The position numbers and the translations under genes are program-made. Source: Nocardia sp. BMG111209 (GTDB taxonomy: Bacteria > Actinomycetota > Actinomycetes > Mycobacteriales > Mycobacteriaceae). From it: DNA of 64,000 nucleotides. A model generated the notes under the pieces. That model was not told where the DNA came from. It was given only the letters and a program-made list of their open reading frames with translations, and ran no database searches. The stretch lies in contig NZ_KB907308.1 in NCBI RefSeq assembly GCF_000381925.1, positions 434,001 through 498,000 on the forward strand, written 5' to 3'. Below are positions 16,899 through 25,420 of the stretch, in pieces. Each line of letters opens with the position of its first letter. Positions within the stretch are counted from its first letter, which is position 1.

Positions 16899-17726
16899 TC
16901 AGTGCGACTGGGGATTCTGCGACCGCACCGGGCCGATCCGCCCCGGCGGCCAGATCTTGAACACGGCCTTGCCGCGAATGTCCTTGACCGGCACCGTACC
17001 CGAGAATTCGTCGTCGATGTGGGCCCGCGAATCGGCCGATTCGTTGCGGTTGTCGCCCATCACCCAGATATTGCCGTCGGGCACCTTGATGGGCCCGAAT
17101 TCCCGGCCGGCCGGATTGATCAGCACACCGCTGGCGGCGGCCGACTTGACGCCGTATGCCAGACCCGGCTGATACGGGTAGAGGTAGCGTGCGTACGGCT
17201 CGTCGAGCGGTTTGCCGTCGACGAGGACGCGGCCCTGCGCATCGCAGCACTGCACGGTCTGACCACCGACCGCGATCACGCGCTTGACCAGGTCGTTCTC
17301 GTCCGGTGGCACCAGGCCGAAGAAGGAGAAGAAGTTCTGGATACCCCGCACCGCGACATTGCTCGACCGGTTGGAGCGATACGCCTTGTTCCAGGAATTG
17401 CTCGGGCCGACGAAAACCACCACATCGCCGGGCTTCGGATCGCCGAAGTCGTAGCTGATCTTCTCGACGTAGATGCGGTCGCCGGTACAGCCGGCACAAC
17501 CGTGCAGCGTGGGTTCCATCGACTGCGAGGGAATCACATACGGGCGGCCGATGAAGGTCACCACCAGCGCCGCGATCACCGCGGCGATGACGATCAGAAT
17601 CGGCAACTCCTGCCAGAACGGGCGCTGCTTCTTCACCTTCTTCGCCCGTGCCCGCCGCGGTCCGGCATTTCTCCCACGTTCGCCATCCGCTCCGGACACC
17701 GTCACCGACCCGCTTTCGTCTGCCAC
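16899..17726 (-). CDS. lepB: Signal peptidase I
   Basis: 275-residue membrane-bound leader peptidase. A basic cytoplasmic N-terminus ends in [10 protein letters not shown], followed by one membrane helix ([20 protein letters not shown]). The catalytic serine is in [10 protein letters not shown], the lysine in [11 protein letters not shown], and the C-terminal box is [12 protein letters not shown]. Two cysteine pairs (HGCAGC and VQCCD) could form disulfides outside. The GTG at 17726 ([12 protein letters not shown]) is the probable start. It lies in the rplS-lepB-rnhB segment. Confidence 0.94.
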   Translation of the reverse strand: MADESGSVTVSGADGERGRNAGPRRARAKKVKKQRPFWQELPILIVIAAVIAALVVTFIGRPYVIPSQSMEPTLHGCAGCTGDRIYVEKISYDFGDPKPGDVVVFVGPSNSWNKAYRSNRSSNVAVRGIQNFFSFFGLVPPDENDLVKRVIAVGGQTVQCCDAQGRVLVDGKPLDEPYARYLYPYQPGLAYGVKSAAASGVLINPAGREFGPIKVPDGNIWVMGDNRNESADSRAHIDDEFSGTVPVKDIRGKAVFKIWPPGRIGPVRSQNPQSH

Positions 17727-17782
17727 GCCGAACAGGTTATCCCGCTTACCTGAGCGCCGCCGCCCCGGCTCACAGGGGCGGA

Positions 17783-17816
17783 AAACAAAAACCCCCGGTC
17801 CGATGGACCGGGGGTT
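17783..17816 (-). terminator. Intrinsic terminator of rplS
   Basis: AACCCCCGGTCC pairs with GGACCGGGGGTT across a three-base loop. On the minus strand it is followed by a run of T residues (TTTTTGTTTTC), a textbook intrinsic terminator placed 35 bases after the rplS stop and before lepB. Confidence 0.92.
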
Positions 17817-17850
17817 CGCCGCGGCCGAGGCCGCCGCGCCGACTTTCGGG

Positions 17851-18192
17851 TCAGCGCTTTTCCTTGATCTTGGCGGCCTTGCCGCGCAGATCGCGCAGGT
17901 AGTACAGCTTGGCGCGGCGCACATCGCCGCGGGTCACGACATCGATGTGGTCGATGTTCGGGCTGTGCACGGGGAAGGTGCGCTCGACACCGACACCGAA
18001 GGACACCTTGCGGACCGAGAAGGTCTCGCGGATGCCGCCACCCTGACGCCGGATGACGACGCCCTTGAAGACCTGGATGCGCTCCTTGTTGCCTTCGATG
18101 ACCTTCACATGCACGTTGACCGTGTCACCCGGGCGGAATTCCGGGATGTCGCTGCGCAGCGACGATTCGTCGACGAAGTCGAGGGTGTTCAT
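17851..18192 (-). CDS. rplS: 50S ribosomal protein L19
   Basis: 113 residues, [25 protein letters not shown] then [27 protein letters not shown] and the terminal [21 protein letters not shown], a complete L19 of normal length. The ATG at 18192 is preceded by an AAAGGA site. It stands alone with its own terminator downstream. Confidence 0.97.
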   Translation of the reverse strand: MNTLDFVDESSLRSDIPEFRPGDTVNVHVKVIEGNKERIQVFKGVVIRRQGGGIRETFSVRKVSFGVGVERTFPVHSPNIDHIDVVTRGDVRRAKLYYLRDLRGKAAKIKEKR

Positions 18193-18348
18193 TTCCGTCC
18201 TTTGGAAAGTTCGCGTGAACAGAGGAACCTGGCGGCAACTGCTCGGCCGGTTCATGCTCCGGACATGGGCGGTGCGCTGGGCATACTCCACCCAGGGCAA
18301 CCCGAGTATTGTGCCAGACGCGTCCGCGGCCGGAAAAATCGGGGCTGC

Positions 18349-19239
18349 TCAGCCGCCCGACCGGCCGGAGACGGGGTCTGGTTCGCGCCGATGGAACAGG
18401 CCGCCGTCGTGCGGGGCCGGCGGGGCGGGCAGTACCGTCCGGGCCAACTCCTCCTCCGTGGCCCGCCGCACATGTGCGACGTCCGGTTTCCCCGCGATCA
18501 GATCCTGCACGAAGATCTTCACCCGGATGACCGGCCGCCGGTATCGGCGCTCGCGCCGGACCGCGCGCTGCATGAGCTTCGGCCGGCCGGCGTAGCGCCA
18601 GCGGGCCCACGGCGAGCCCGGCCGGGCCAGCCGCAGCGCGCCCACGACCAGCAGCGGCAGGAAGAACATGCCGAACAGTCCGGTCCAGATCTTGCCCTTG
18701 GCGATGACGATCGCCGCCAGCGCCAGGTTCACGAACGAGAAGATGGCGAGGAAGACCCGGCCGGCGGCACTTCCGTCGTGCCGGATGTCACCGAGATCCA
18801 GCAACCACAGCGGATGGAAGCCGAGCAACAGCAGCCCGGTGACCGCGAGCGCCACGAACACCGCGTCCACCGAGGTCCGGCCCTGCTCCTCCCAGTAGAC
18901 GTCGCGCAGGTAGTAGATGAGGGCGAACTCGTCCAGCACCAGGGCCGCACCCAGCCCGAACATCGCCGCCAGCGCGCTGACCGTCCCCACGGTGCTCTGG
19001 TACAGCGTCACCAGCCCGATGCCGGACACCAGCACCAGCACCACCCCGAACACCATGTGGTGGACGTGCACGTCTCCGGCCCGCACATTGCCGGGCCACC
19101 ACCGCACCCGTTTCCGGATCAACCGGACGCTGAGCCGGATCAGCAGGAACGCCCCGATGAATCCCAGCAGGAAGCACAGCAACGGCAGGCGTCCGTCCGC
19201 GATCACGGACTCGTCGAGCCACCGCCGCAACCCTGCCAT
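18349..19239 (-). CDS. Multi-pass integral membrane protein, conserved in actinobacteria
   Basis: 296 residues with about six or seven hydrophobic segments. Polar residues sit close to the membrane: VHVHHMVFGVVLVLV and LVLDEFALIYYLRDVYWEEQGRTSVDA contain conserved-looking His, Asp, Glu and Tyr. The C-terminal 100 residues are cytoplasmic and basic (RWRYAGRPKLMQRAVRRERRY). I recognise it only as an uncharacterised actinobacterial membrane family. The charged DEFA/YWEE stretch could be a metal or proton site, but that is a guess. Confidence 0.7.
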   Translation of the reverse strand: MAGLRRWLDESVIADGRLPLLCFLLGFIGAFLLIRLSVRLIRKRVRWWPGNVRAGDVHVHHMVFGVVLVLVSGIGLVTLYQSTVGTVSALAAMFGLGAALVLDEFALIYYLRDVYWEEQGRTSVDAVFVALAVTGLLLLGFHPLWLLDLGDIRHDGSAAGRVFLAIFSFVNLALAAIVIAKGKIWTGLFGMFFLPLLVVGALRLARPGSPWARWRYAGRPKLMQRAVRRERRYRRPVIRVKIFVQDLIAGKPDVAHVRRATEEELARTVLPAPPAPHDGGLFHRREPDPVSGRSGG

Positions 19240-19370
19240 AACCCCACAGTCTCCCGATCAGCACGGACTCACCGTCGAGTTCCCCGTGCCCGAACCTCTC
19301 CCCCGCCGATTGTCCCTCTCCTTCGTAACACCTACCCCAACCCCGCCCCAATTCGCGCACGTCGCAGTGG

Positions 19371-19835
19371 TCACGCCCGTCCGGCGGCGCGGCGGAGCAG
19401 ATACGGGATCGCTAGTTCGTGGACGGGCCGCACGATATTCCAGACGGGACGAGCGATCCGGCGATCGAACCGCACCAGCGTGGTCCAGGTGACGGTGGAG
19501 TCACTCGCCGCCACGATGTTGCGGGCCGTGAGGAACGGCGAATGTGATTCGAGCACAAGGATTTCCGGCTCGGCGCTCGCGATGTGCCAGCCGAGGACGA
19601 ACCCGGTCGCCGGACGGGGGCCCAGGCGCAATCCGAGCACCAGGCGCCACCCGAGCACGAGCAGGATCCGCATCACGGCCGGCGCGTGCTCGAATACCGA
19701 ACGCGCCCAATGCTCGGCGGTTCTCCGGGTGCCGTGCGGGTCGAGCTCGAAAGCCGAAACGTAGTCGGCGGACGGTGTTCCGTCGCCGACCGCCGTGGAT
19801 GACGGCGACACCCGCCGAACCCGCTGGGCAGACAT
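19371..19835 (-). CDS. DUF2867-like protein
   Basis: 154 residues, with hydrophobic MRILLVLGWRLVLGLRLGP then ATGFVLGWHI and a C-terminal WTTLVRFDRRIARPVWNIVRPVHELAIPYLLRRAA. That last segment is typical of DUF2867-type actinobacterial proteins, thought to be SRPBCC-like. No operon partner: the nearest gene ends 131 bases away and the upstream region holds the tex 3' end. Confidence 0.65.
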   Translation of the reverse strand: MSAQRVRRVSPSSTAVGDGTPSADYVSAFELDPHGTRRTAEHWARSVFEHAPAVMRILLVLGWRLVLGLRLGPRPATGFVLGWHIASAEPEILVLESHSPFLTARNIVAASDSTVTWTTLVRFDRRIARPVWNIVRPVHELAIPYLLRRAAGRA

Positions 19836-20060
19836 TCGATCACACCCCTCCCGGACAAACTACTACCAACAGTAGTACCAAAATGCCGGGCGGACCCGAT
19901 GTATCGACCACTCTGGGCGGTACCCACACGCTGGAGTGCGTGGCCCAGCCGGACACGCGGCCAAGCAGGACACGACCGAGGCGCGGCCGAAGCCGAACAC
20001 GACGCGGCGCGCAGCCGAGGCCGGACGCGAGCCGATAGACCCACGTCGCGGCCTCGGCGA

Positions 20061-20124
20061 GCTACCGAGCTACCGAGCTACCGAGCTACCGAGCTACCGA
20101 GCTACCGAGCTACCGAGCTACCGA
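20061..20124. repeat. 8-bp tandem repeat, eight perfect copies, downstream of tex
   Basis: GCTACCGA is repeated eight times without error at 20061-20124, ending seven bases beyond the tex stop codon. The unit is not a multiple of three and lies in a non-coding gap, so it is not part of a protein. The remaining gap (19836-20060) has no feature I can identify. Confidence 0.97.
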
Positions 20125-20131
20125 GCCCGGT

Positions 20132-22546
20132 CTACTTCCCGAAACCCGCACGGCGCAAGGCATCCGCCATCGAGCCGGTGGGTTCGGGGGCGTTGCGGCG
20201 CTGGGAGTTGTTGCGGCTCTGGTTGCCGCCGCGGTTCTGATTGCCGCGGTTCTGGCCGCCGCCCTGGCGGTTGCCGCCGCCGCGCTGACCGGCGCCGCGG
20301 CCGTCGCCCTTCTCCGGCTTACCTGCGGCCGGATCGTCGTCGAGACGCAGGGTCAGGCCGATGCGCTGGCGGGCCACGTCGACCTCGAGGACCTTGACCT
20401 TCACCACGTCGCCGGACTTCACGACCTCGCGGGGATCGCGGACGAAGTTGTGCGACATCGCGGAGACGTGCACCAGACCGTCCTGGTGGACGCCGATGTC
20501 GACGAAGGCGCCGAAGGCCGCGACGTTGGTGACCACGCCCTCCAGCACCATGCCGGGCTTCAGGTCGCCGACCTTCTCGATACCGGCGGCGAATTCGGCG
20601 GTCTTGAACTCGGGACGCGGGTCGCGGCCGGGCTTCTCCAATTCGGCGATGATGTCGGTGACCGTGGGGACACCGAACTTGTCGTCGGTGAATTCGGCCG
20701 GGCGCAGCGCCCGCAGCACGGTGGTGTTGCCGATGAGCTCGGCCACACCGCTGCCGGTGCCGTCGAGGATGCGGCGGACCACCGGATACGCCTCCGGGTG
20801 CACCGCGGAGCTGTCCAGCGGGTCGTCGCCGCCGCGGATGCGGAGGAAGCCGGCACACTGCTCGAACGCCTTGGGGCCGAGCCGCGGCACCTGCTTCAGG
20901 CCGTCGCGGCTGCGGAACGGGCCGTTCTGATCACGGTGCGTCACAATGCTTTCCGCGACCGACGAGGACACACCCGACACCCGGGACAGCAGTGGCACCG
21001 AAGCGGTGTTCACGTCGACGCCGACGGCGTTCACCGCGTCCTCGACGACCGCGCCCAGCGAACGGGCCAGCAGCGACTCCGACACATCGTGCTGATACTG
21101 GCCGACGCCGATGGATTTCGGCTCGATCTTCACCAGCTCCGCCAACGGGTCCTGCAGGCGGCGGGCGATCGACACCGCGCCACGCAGCGACACGTCCAGC
21201 TCGGGCAGTTCGGCGGAGGCGTAGGCGGAGGCCGAGTACACCGAGGCCCCGGCCTCGGAGACCACGACCTTGGTGGGCTTCTTGTCCGGGATGCGCGAGA
21301 TGAGTTCCGTGGCCAGCGCGTCGGTCTCGCGGGAGGCGGTGCCGTTGCCGATGGCGATCAGCTCGACGCCGAACCGGGCGACCAGCGCGCCGAGCACCGC
21401 CAGCGACTTCTCGGTCTGGCCGTGCGGCTTGTGCGGGTAGATGGTGTCGGTGGCGACGACCTTGCCGGTGCCGTCGACCACGGCCACCTTGACGCCGGTG
21501 CGGTAGCCCGGGTCCAGGCCCATCGTGGCGCGGGTGCCGGCCGGCGCGGCCAGGAGCAGGTCGCGCAGGTTGGTGGCGAACACGTCGACGGCGTCCTTCT
21601 CGGCGGACTGCCGCAGCCGCATGCGCACATCGATGCCGAGGCTGACCTGGAGCTTGGTCCGCCAGGCCCAGCGCACGGTGTCGAGCAGCCAGGTGTCGGC
21701 GGCGCGGCCGCGGTCGGCGATGTCGAACTTCAGCGCGATGCGGCCCTCGTAGATCGTGCGCTCGCCCTCCTGCGGCTCCTCTGTGTCGGCCTCGAGGTGC
21801 AGGGTGAGCGCCTCCTCCTTCTCACCGCGCAGCAGCGCCAGGATGCGGTGCGAGGGCAGCTTGGTGAACGGCTCACCGAACTCGAAGTAGTCGGCGAACT
21901 TGGCGCCGGCCTCCTCCTTGCCCGGGCGCACCCGGGAGGTGATCTGCCCCTTGTTCCACATGAGCTCGCGCAGCTCGCCGACCAGATCGGCGTCCTCGGC
22001 GAAGCGCTCGACCAGGATGGCGCGGGCGCCGTCGAGCTGCTCGGCGGTGTAACCGGCCGGATCGGTGGCCGGATCGCTCAGCAACGCGTCGGCGACCGGC
22101 TCGTGACCGGCCTCGCGGGCGATCTGCGCCTTGGTGCGCCGCTTCGGCTTGTACGGCAGGTAGATGTCCTCGAGCCGGGCCTTGGTCTCGGCGAGCATGA
22201 TCTGCTGCTGCAGTGCCTCGTCCAGCTTGCCCTGGCCGCGGATGGACTCGAGGATCGAGTTGCGGCGCTCGTCGAGCTCGCGCAGGTAGTTCAGGCGCTC
22301 CTCCAGCAGGCGCAGCTGGGCGTCGTCGAGGGCGCCGGTGACCTCCTTGCGGTATCGGGCGATGAACGGCACGGTCGACCCGCCGTCGAGCAACTCCACC
22401 GCGGCGCGCACCTGCTCCTCACGCACGTTCAGCTCGTCGGCGATGCGACGGCCGACGCTGGCTAGGCGCACCGGGGCGAGCGGCGCGGCGGTGGGGGCGC
22501 CGGTGGGGGCGGTCTCTGTGCTGACGGATTCGGGTGCTGTCGTCAC
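20132..22546 (-). CDS. tex: Tex family RNA-binding transcriptional accessory protein
   Basis: 804-residue nucleic-acid-binding protein. In order: Tex N-terminal helical domain (VREEQVRAAVELLDGGSTVPFIARYRKEVTG), a YqgF-like RNase H fold (ATMGLDPGYRTGVKVAVVDG), helix-hairpin-helix (LLSRVSGVSSSVAESIV...VPRLGPKAFEQCAGFLRI), and an S1 domain (GMVLEGVVTNVAAFGAFVDIGVHQDGLVHVS). The tail is a Gly/Asn/Arg/Gln-rich basic stretch of about 45 residues, likely an RNA-contact extension. The GTG at 22546 gives a start close to the conserved region; the upstream open frame is not Tex-like. Confidence 0.92.
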   Translation of the reverse strand: MTTAPESVSTETAPTGAPTAAPLAPVRLASVGRRIADELNVREEQVRAAVELLDGGSTVPFIARYRKEVTGALDDAQLRLLEERLNYLRELDERRNSILESIRGQGKLDEALQQQIMLAETKARLEDIYLPYKPKRRTKAQIAREAGHEPVADALLSDPATDPAGYTAEQLDGARAILVERFAEDADLVGELRELMWNKGQITSRVRPGKEEAGAKFADYFEFGEPFTKLPSHRILALLRGEKEEALTLHLEADTEEPQEGERTIYEGRIALKFDIADRGRAADTWLLDTVRWAWRTKLQVSLGIDVRMRLRQSAEKDAVDVFATNLRDLLLAAPAGTRATMGLDPGYRTGVKVAVVDGTGKVVATDTIYPHKPHGQTEKSLAVLGALVARFGVELIAIGNGTASRETDALATELISRIPDKKPTKVVVSEAGASVYSASAYASAELPELDVSLRGAVSIARRLQDPLAELVKIEPKSIGVGQYQHDVSESLLARSLGAVVEDAVNAVGVDVNTASVPLLSRVSGVSSSVAESIVTHRDQNGPFRSRDGLKQVPRLGPKAFEQCAGFLRIRGGDDPLDSSAVHPEAYPVVRRILDGTGSGVAELIGNTTVLRALRPAEFTDDKFGVPTVTDIIAELEKPGRDPRPEFKTAEFAAGIEKVGDLKPGMVLEGVVTNVAAFGAFVDIGVHQDGLVHVSAMSHNFVRDPREVVKSGDVVKVKVLEVDVARQRIGLTLRLDDDPAAGKPEKGDGRGAGQRGGGNRQGGGQNRGNQNRGGNQSRNNSQRRNAPEPTGSMADALRRAGFGK

Positions 22547-22686
22547 GCCGCAGACACTACCGCCGCCGCCCGACAACCGGCCACAGCCCCGCGCCGAATC
22601 GGCACAGCCGCACCCTTTTCCGGGGGTGCGCGCGAAATATGGTATGTGAACAGCCACAATCCGGCCGCGTACCGGCCGCCCGGTCG

Positions 22687-23757
22687 TCACCACGCGATCC
22701 GCGGCGCGGCGGCCGGGGCGCCGAACGATTCCGGATCACCCCAGATGTCCATCGGCACCGCGCGTTCGGCGCGGCCGCGCTCGTCGAGTACCCGGCCCAT
22801 CAACTTCAGATGCCGCAGGGTCAGCAGGCGCTGGGCAATGCGGATGACCGGCATCCGCTCGGTCAGCCGCACCTCCAGCGGATGCAGTTCGGCCACCGCA
22901 CCGAGCCAGACCGTCAGCACCAGATTACTGGCGCCGATCACCGAGGCGCACATCCTGGTCTGCGGTAACGCCGCCAATTCCCTTGCCACGGAATCGAGTT
23001 CGGCGGGTGGCACATCGATCCACAGCAGCGCCTGGACCGGATGACCGGCCGCGGCGTGCGACAGTTCACAGCGGACCGTGAGCGTGCCGTCGCTCAGTTG
23101 CCGATGCAGCCGCCGGCGCACGGTGGTCGTGCTGATCCGGGCGCGCGCGGCGATCTCGTCGTAGGAGGCGCGGCCGTCCGCGCCGAGCGCCAGCACCAGT
23201 TCACGATCGGCCGGTGACAGCGCCGCCGGGGCGGACCGCGGCGGCCGGTGCGGGCCGCGCCGCGCGGTCAGGGCCCGCTGCTGGGTGCGGTCCAGTGCCC
23301 GCAGCCGCCAGTGGCCGCCCTCCGCGAACATCTCGGTGGCGACCGACACCCGGCTGGTCAGCACGCCGGGTATCCGGTTCAGCCGGGCCATCAGGTAGCG
23401 CGACAGCATGTTCGGATCCGAAACCCACACGGCCACCACCAGATCGGCGACGCCGACGGTGTGCGAGACGGTGACCGCGTGCGGATCGTCGAGCAACGCC
23501 TCGGCGGCCTGCGCCACCCCGCCCGCCGTACAGGTGACGGTGACCAGGGCATAGGGCATGGTCCGCATCAGCGGAGACGCGCAGTACGCGGTCACCCACG
23601 CGTGCCCCTGCCGCAGCAGCCGTTCCCAGCGCCGCGCCGCGGTCACGGGGCTGACGCCGATGACCTCGCCGATCAGTTTCCACGAGGCCCGCGGCGCGAT
23701 CTGCAGCGCATTGAGCAAGGCGTACTCGATTTCGTCGAGCTGATCACTTTCGTCCAT
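22687..23757 (-). CDS. Double-module Lrp/AsnC family transcriptional regulator
   Basis: 356 residues containing two complete Lrp/AsnC halves. The first HTH is LDEIEYALLNALQIAPRAS...IGVSPVTAARRWERL, with an effector domain to about residue 170. The second HTH is LSPADRELVLALGADGRASYDEIAARARISTTTVRRRLHRQL, followed by a second effector domain ending near 325. The ATG at 23757 follows a GTG directly. It is divergent from an MFS transporter and an M20 hydrolase, with a 21-bp palindrome between, which suggests local control by an amino acid or its derivative. Confidence 0.85.
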   Translation of the reverse strand: MDESDQLDEIEYALLNALQIAPRASWKLIGEVIGVSPVTAARRWERLLRQGHAWVTAYCASPLMRTMPYALVTVTCTAGGVAQAAEALLDDPHAVTVSHTVGVADLVVAVWVSDPNMLSRYLMARLNRIPGVLTSRVSVATEMFAEGGHWRLRALDRTQQRALTARRGPHRPPRSAPAALSPADRELVLALGADGRASYDEIAARARISTTTVRRRLHRQLSDGTLTVRCELSHAAAGHPVQALLWIDVPPAELDSVARELAALPQTRMCASVIGASNLVLTVWLGAVAELHPLEVRLTERMPVIRIAQRLLTLRHLKLMGRVLDERGRAERAVPMDIWGDPESFGAPAAAPRIAW

Positions 23758-23897
23758 CACGACCCCCGTGCGCGGCGCAATTCTTCGATTTCGCGGTGAT
23801 TCGCCTTCCTGCCCTCATCATCTATCCGGGACCATTCGCGGTCATCCGGGCATCCGGCGACCGGCGGATATTTCGACAGAATTTACAGAACCGACAT

Positions 23898-23918
23898 CCG
23901 GTGAATCGGATTCACCGG
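23898..23918 (+). promoter_or_regulatory. 21-bp perfect palindrome in the Lrp/MFS divergent promoter
   Basis: CCGGTGAATC at 23898-23907 and GATTCACCGG at 23909-23918 are perfect inverted arms around a single G. The site ends 19 bases before the MFS ATG, overlapping the expected leader. It is a candidate operator of the divergent Lrp-type regulator; an RNA hairpin is the alternative. Confidence 0.6.
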
Positions 23919-23937
23919 TCACGAAAGGTGGACCCGA

Positions 23938-25392
23938 ATGCCGGACACCCGTTCCGCCACCGGCGGTCACCCGCCGTCGATCGCCGCCCGGATGGACCGC
24001 ATGCCGATCACCCGCCTGCACCGCGTGGCGGTGGTGTGCGTCGGGCTGGGGCTGTTCTTCGACACCTACGAGGTCTTCCTGGCCGGCACCCTGTCGACGG
24101 TATTGAAGAACGAGTTCCACCTCGGCGCGGACGCACTGAAGGCGGTGCTCGCCAGCGCGTTCGTCGGGCAGTTCCTGGGTGCGATCCTGCTCGGCCGGGT
24201 CGCCGATCGGCTGGGCCGGCGCCGGGCATTCCTGCTCAACCTCGGCGCCTACTCGGTGTTCTCGCTGATCGGCGGCCTGTCGCCGAATGTCGAACTGTTG
24301 GTGGTGGCGCGCTTTCTGGCCGGGATGGGGCTCGGCGCCGAACTCGCCCTCGCCGACACCTATCTCTCCGATCTGCTGCCCGCCCGGGTGCGCGGCCGGT
24401 ACATCGCGGTCGCCTACACGATCGGGCTGCTCGGCGTGCCCGCCGCGGGATTCCTGGCCCGCTGGCTGGTCCCGCTGGCGCCGTTCGGCGTCCACGGCTG
24501 GCGGTGGATGTTCTTCCTCGGCGCGCTCGGTGCGCTGGGCGTCTGGGTCCTGCGGCGGATCCTGCCCGAATCGCCGCGCTGGCTGGCGGCGACCGGCCGG
24601 GACGCCGAGGCGGAGGCGATCGTGTCCCGTTGGGAGGACACCGCGCGTCGCACGGGCCACCGCCTGCCGGAACCGGCGCGCGAGTCCGTGGCCGATCCGC
24701 AACGCCTGCCGTTGCGCGTGCTGTTCGCCACCGGTTATGCCCGCCGCACGGCGATGGCCTGGGTGATGAACGTCGGATCGGCGTTCGGCTACTACGGTTT
24801 CGGCACCATCGCGACCCTGGTGCTGGCGGCCAAGGGCTATTCGATCGTGAGTTCGCTGACCTTCCTGGCGCTGACCTATATCGGCTATCCGGTCGGTTCC
24901 CTGCTCTCGCTGCCGATCGTGGAGCGGGTCGAGCGGAAGGTGCTGATCGCGGTCACCGCCACCGGAATGGCGGTGACCGGACTGCTGTTCGGTTTCGCCG
25001 GGTCGCCGGCCGCGATCGTGGGCTGGGGGTTCGCGTTCACCGTGATCGGCAACATCTACTCGAACGGCTACCACACCTACCTCGGCGAGCTGTACCCGAC
25101 CGCCGTGCGCGCGACCGGCGCCGGCGCCGCGTATTCGCTCAGCCGGCTGACCACCGCGGCCCTGCCCTACATCCTGATCCCGGCGTTGTCCGCGCACGGT
25201 CCCGGATTCGTATTCGGCATCGTCGCGGTGGCGCTGGGGGTGCTGATCGTCGACGTACTCGCGCTGGGACCGCGCACGACCGGGGTCGCGCTGGAGGCCG
25301 TCGCACCGGCCGGGCCGGGGACGGCCGCCGCCGAGCGGCCCGAGGCCGCCGAACCGCTGCGGACGGCCGCCCCGGCCCCGGAAGGCCACTGA
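23938..25392 (+). CDS. MFS transporter (sugar-porter/metabolite:H+ symporter type)
   Basis: 484 residues and about twelve membrane helices. The signature GRVADRLGRRRAFLLNL between helices 2 and 3, RFLAGMGLGAELALADTYLSDLLPARVRGR, and PESPRWLAATGRDAEAEAI before the central loop place it in the sugar-porter/metabolite-symporter branch. The Ala/Pro-rich last 45 residues are low complexity. The ATG has a GAAAGGTGG site. It is 28 bases upstream of the M20 hydrolase and probably imports that enzyme's substrate. Confidence 0.88.
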   Translation: MPDTRSATGGHPPSIAARMDRMPITRLHRVAVVCVGLGLFFDTYEVFLAGTLSTVLKNEFHLGADALKAVLASAFVGQFLGAILLGRVADRLGRRRAFLLNLGAYSVFSLIGGLSPNVELLVVARFLAGMGLGAELALADTYLSDLLPARVRGRYIAVAYTIGLLGVPAAGFLARWLVPLAPFGVHGWRWMFFLGALGALGVWVLRRILPESPRWLAATGRDAEAEAIVSRWEDTARRTGHRLPEPARESVADPQRLPLRVLFATGYARRTAMAWVMNVGSAFGYYGFGTIATLVLAAKGYSIVSSLTFLALTYIGYPVGSLLSLPIVERVERKVLIAVTATGMAVTGLLFGFAGSPAAIVGWGFAFTVIGNIYSNGYHTYLGELYPTAVRATGAGAAYSLSRLTTAALPYILIPALSAHGPGFVFGIVAVALGVLIVDVLALGPRTTGVALEAVAPAGPGTAAAERPEAAEPLRTAAPAPEGH

Positions 25393-25420
25393 ATTCCCCG
25401 CGCGCCGAGAGGGTTTCATC

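Noticed and set aside
20061..20124. The 8-bp repeat as coding sequence (open plus-strand frames read ELPSYRAT repeats)
   Set aside because: The frames are open only because the repeat has no stop in any register; flanking translation is low quality and there is no start or ribosome-binding site.
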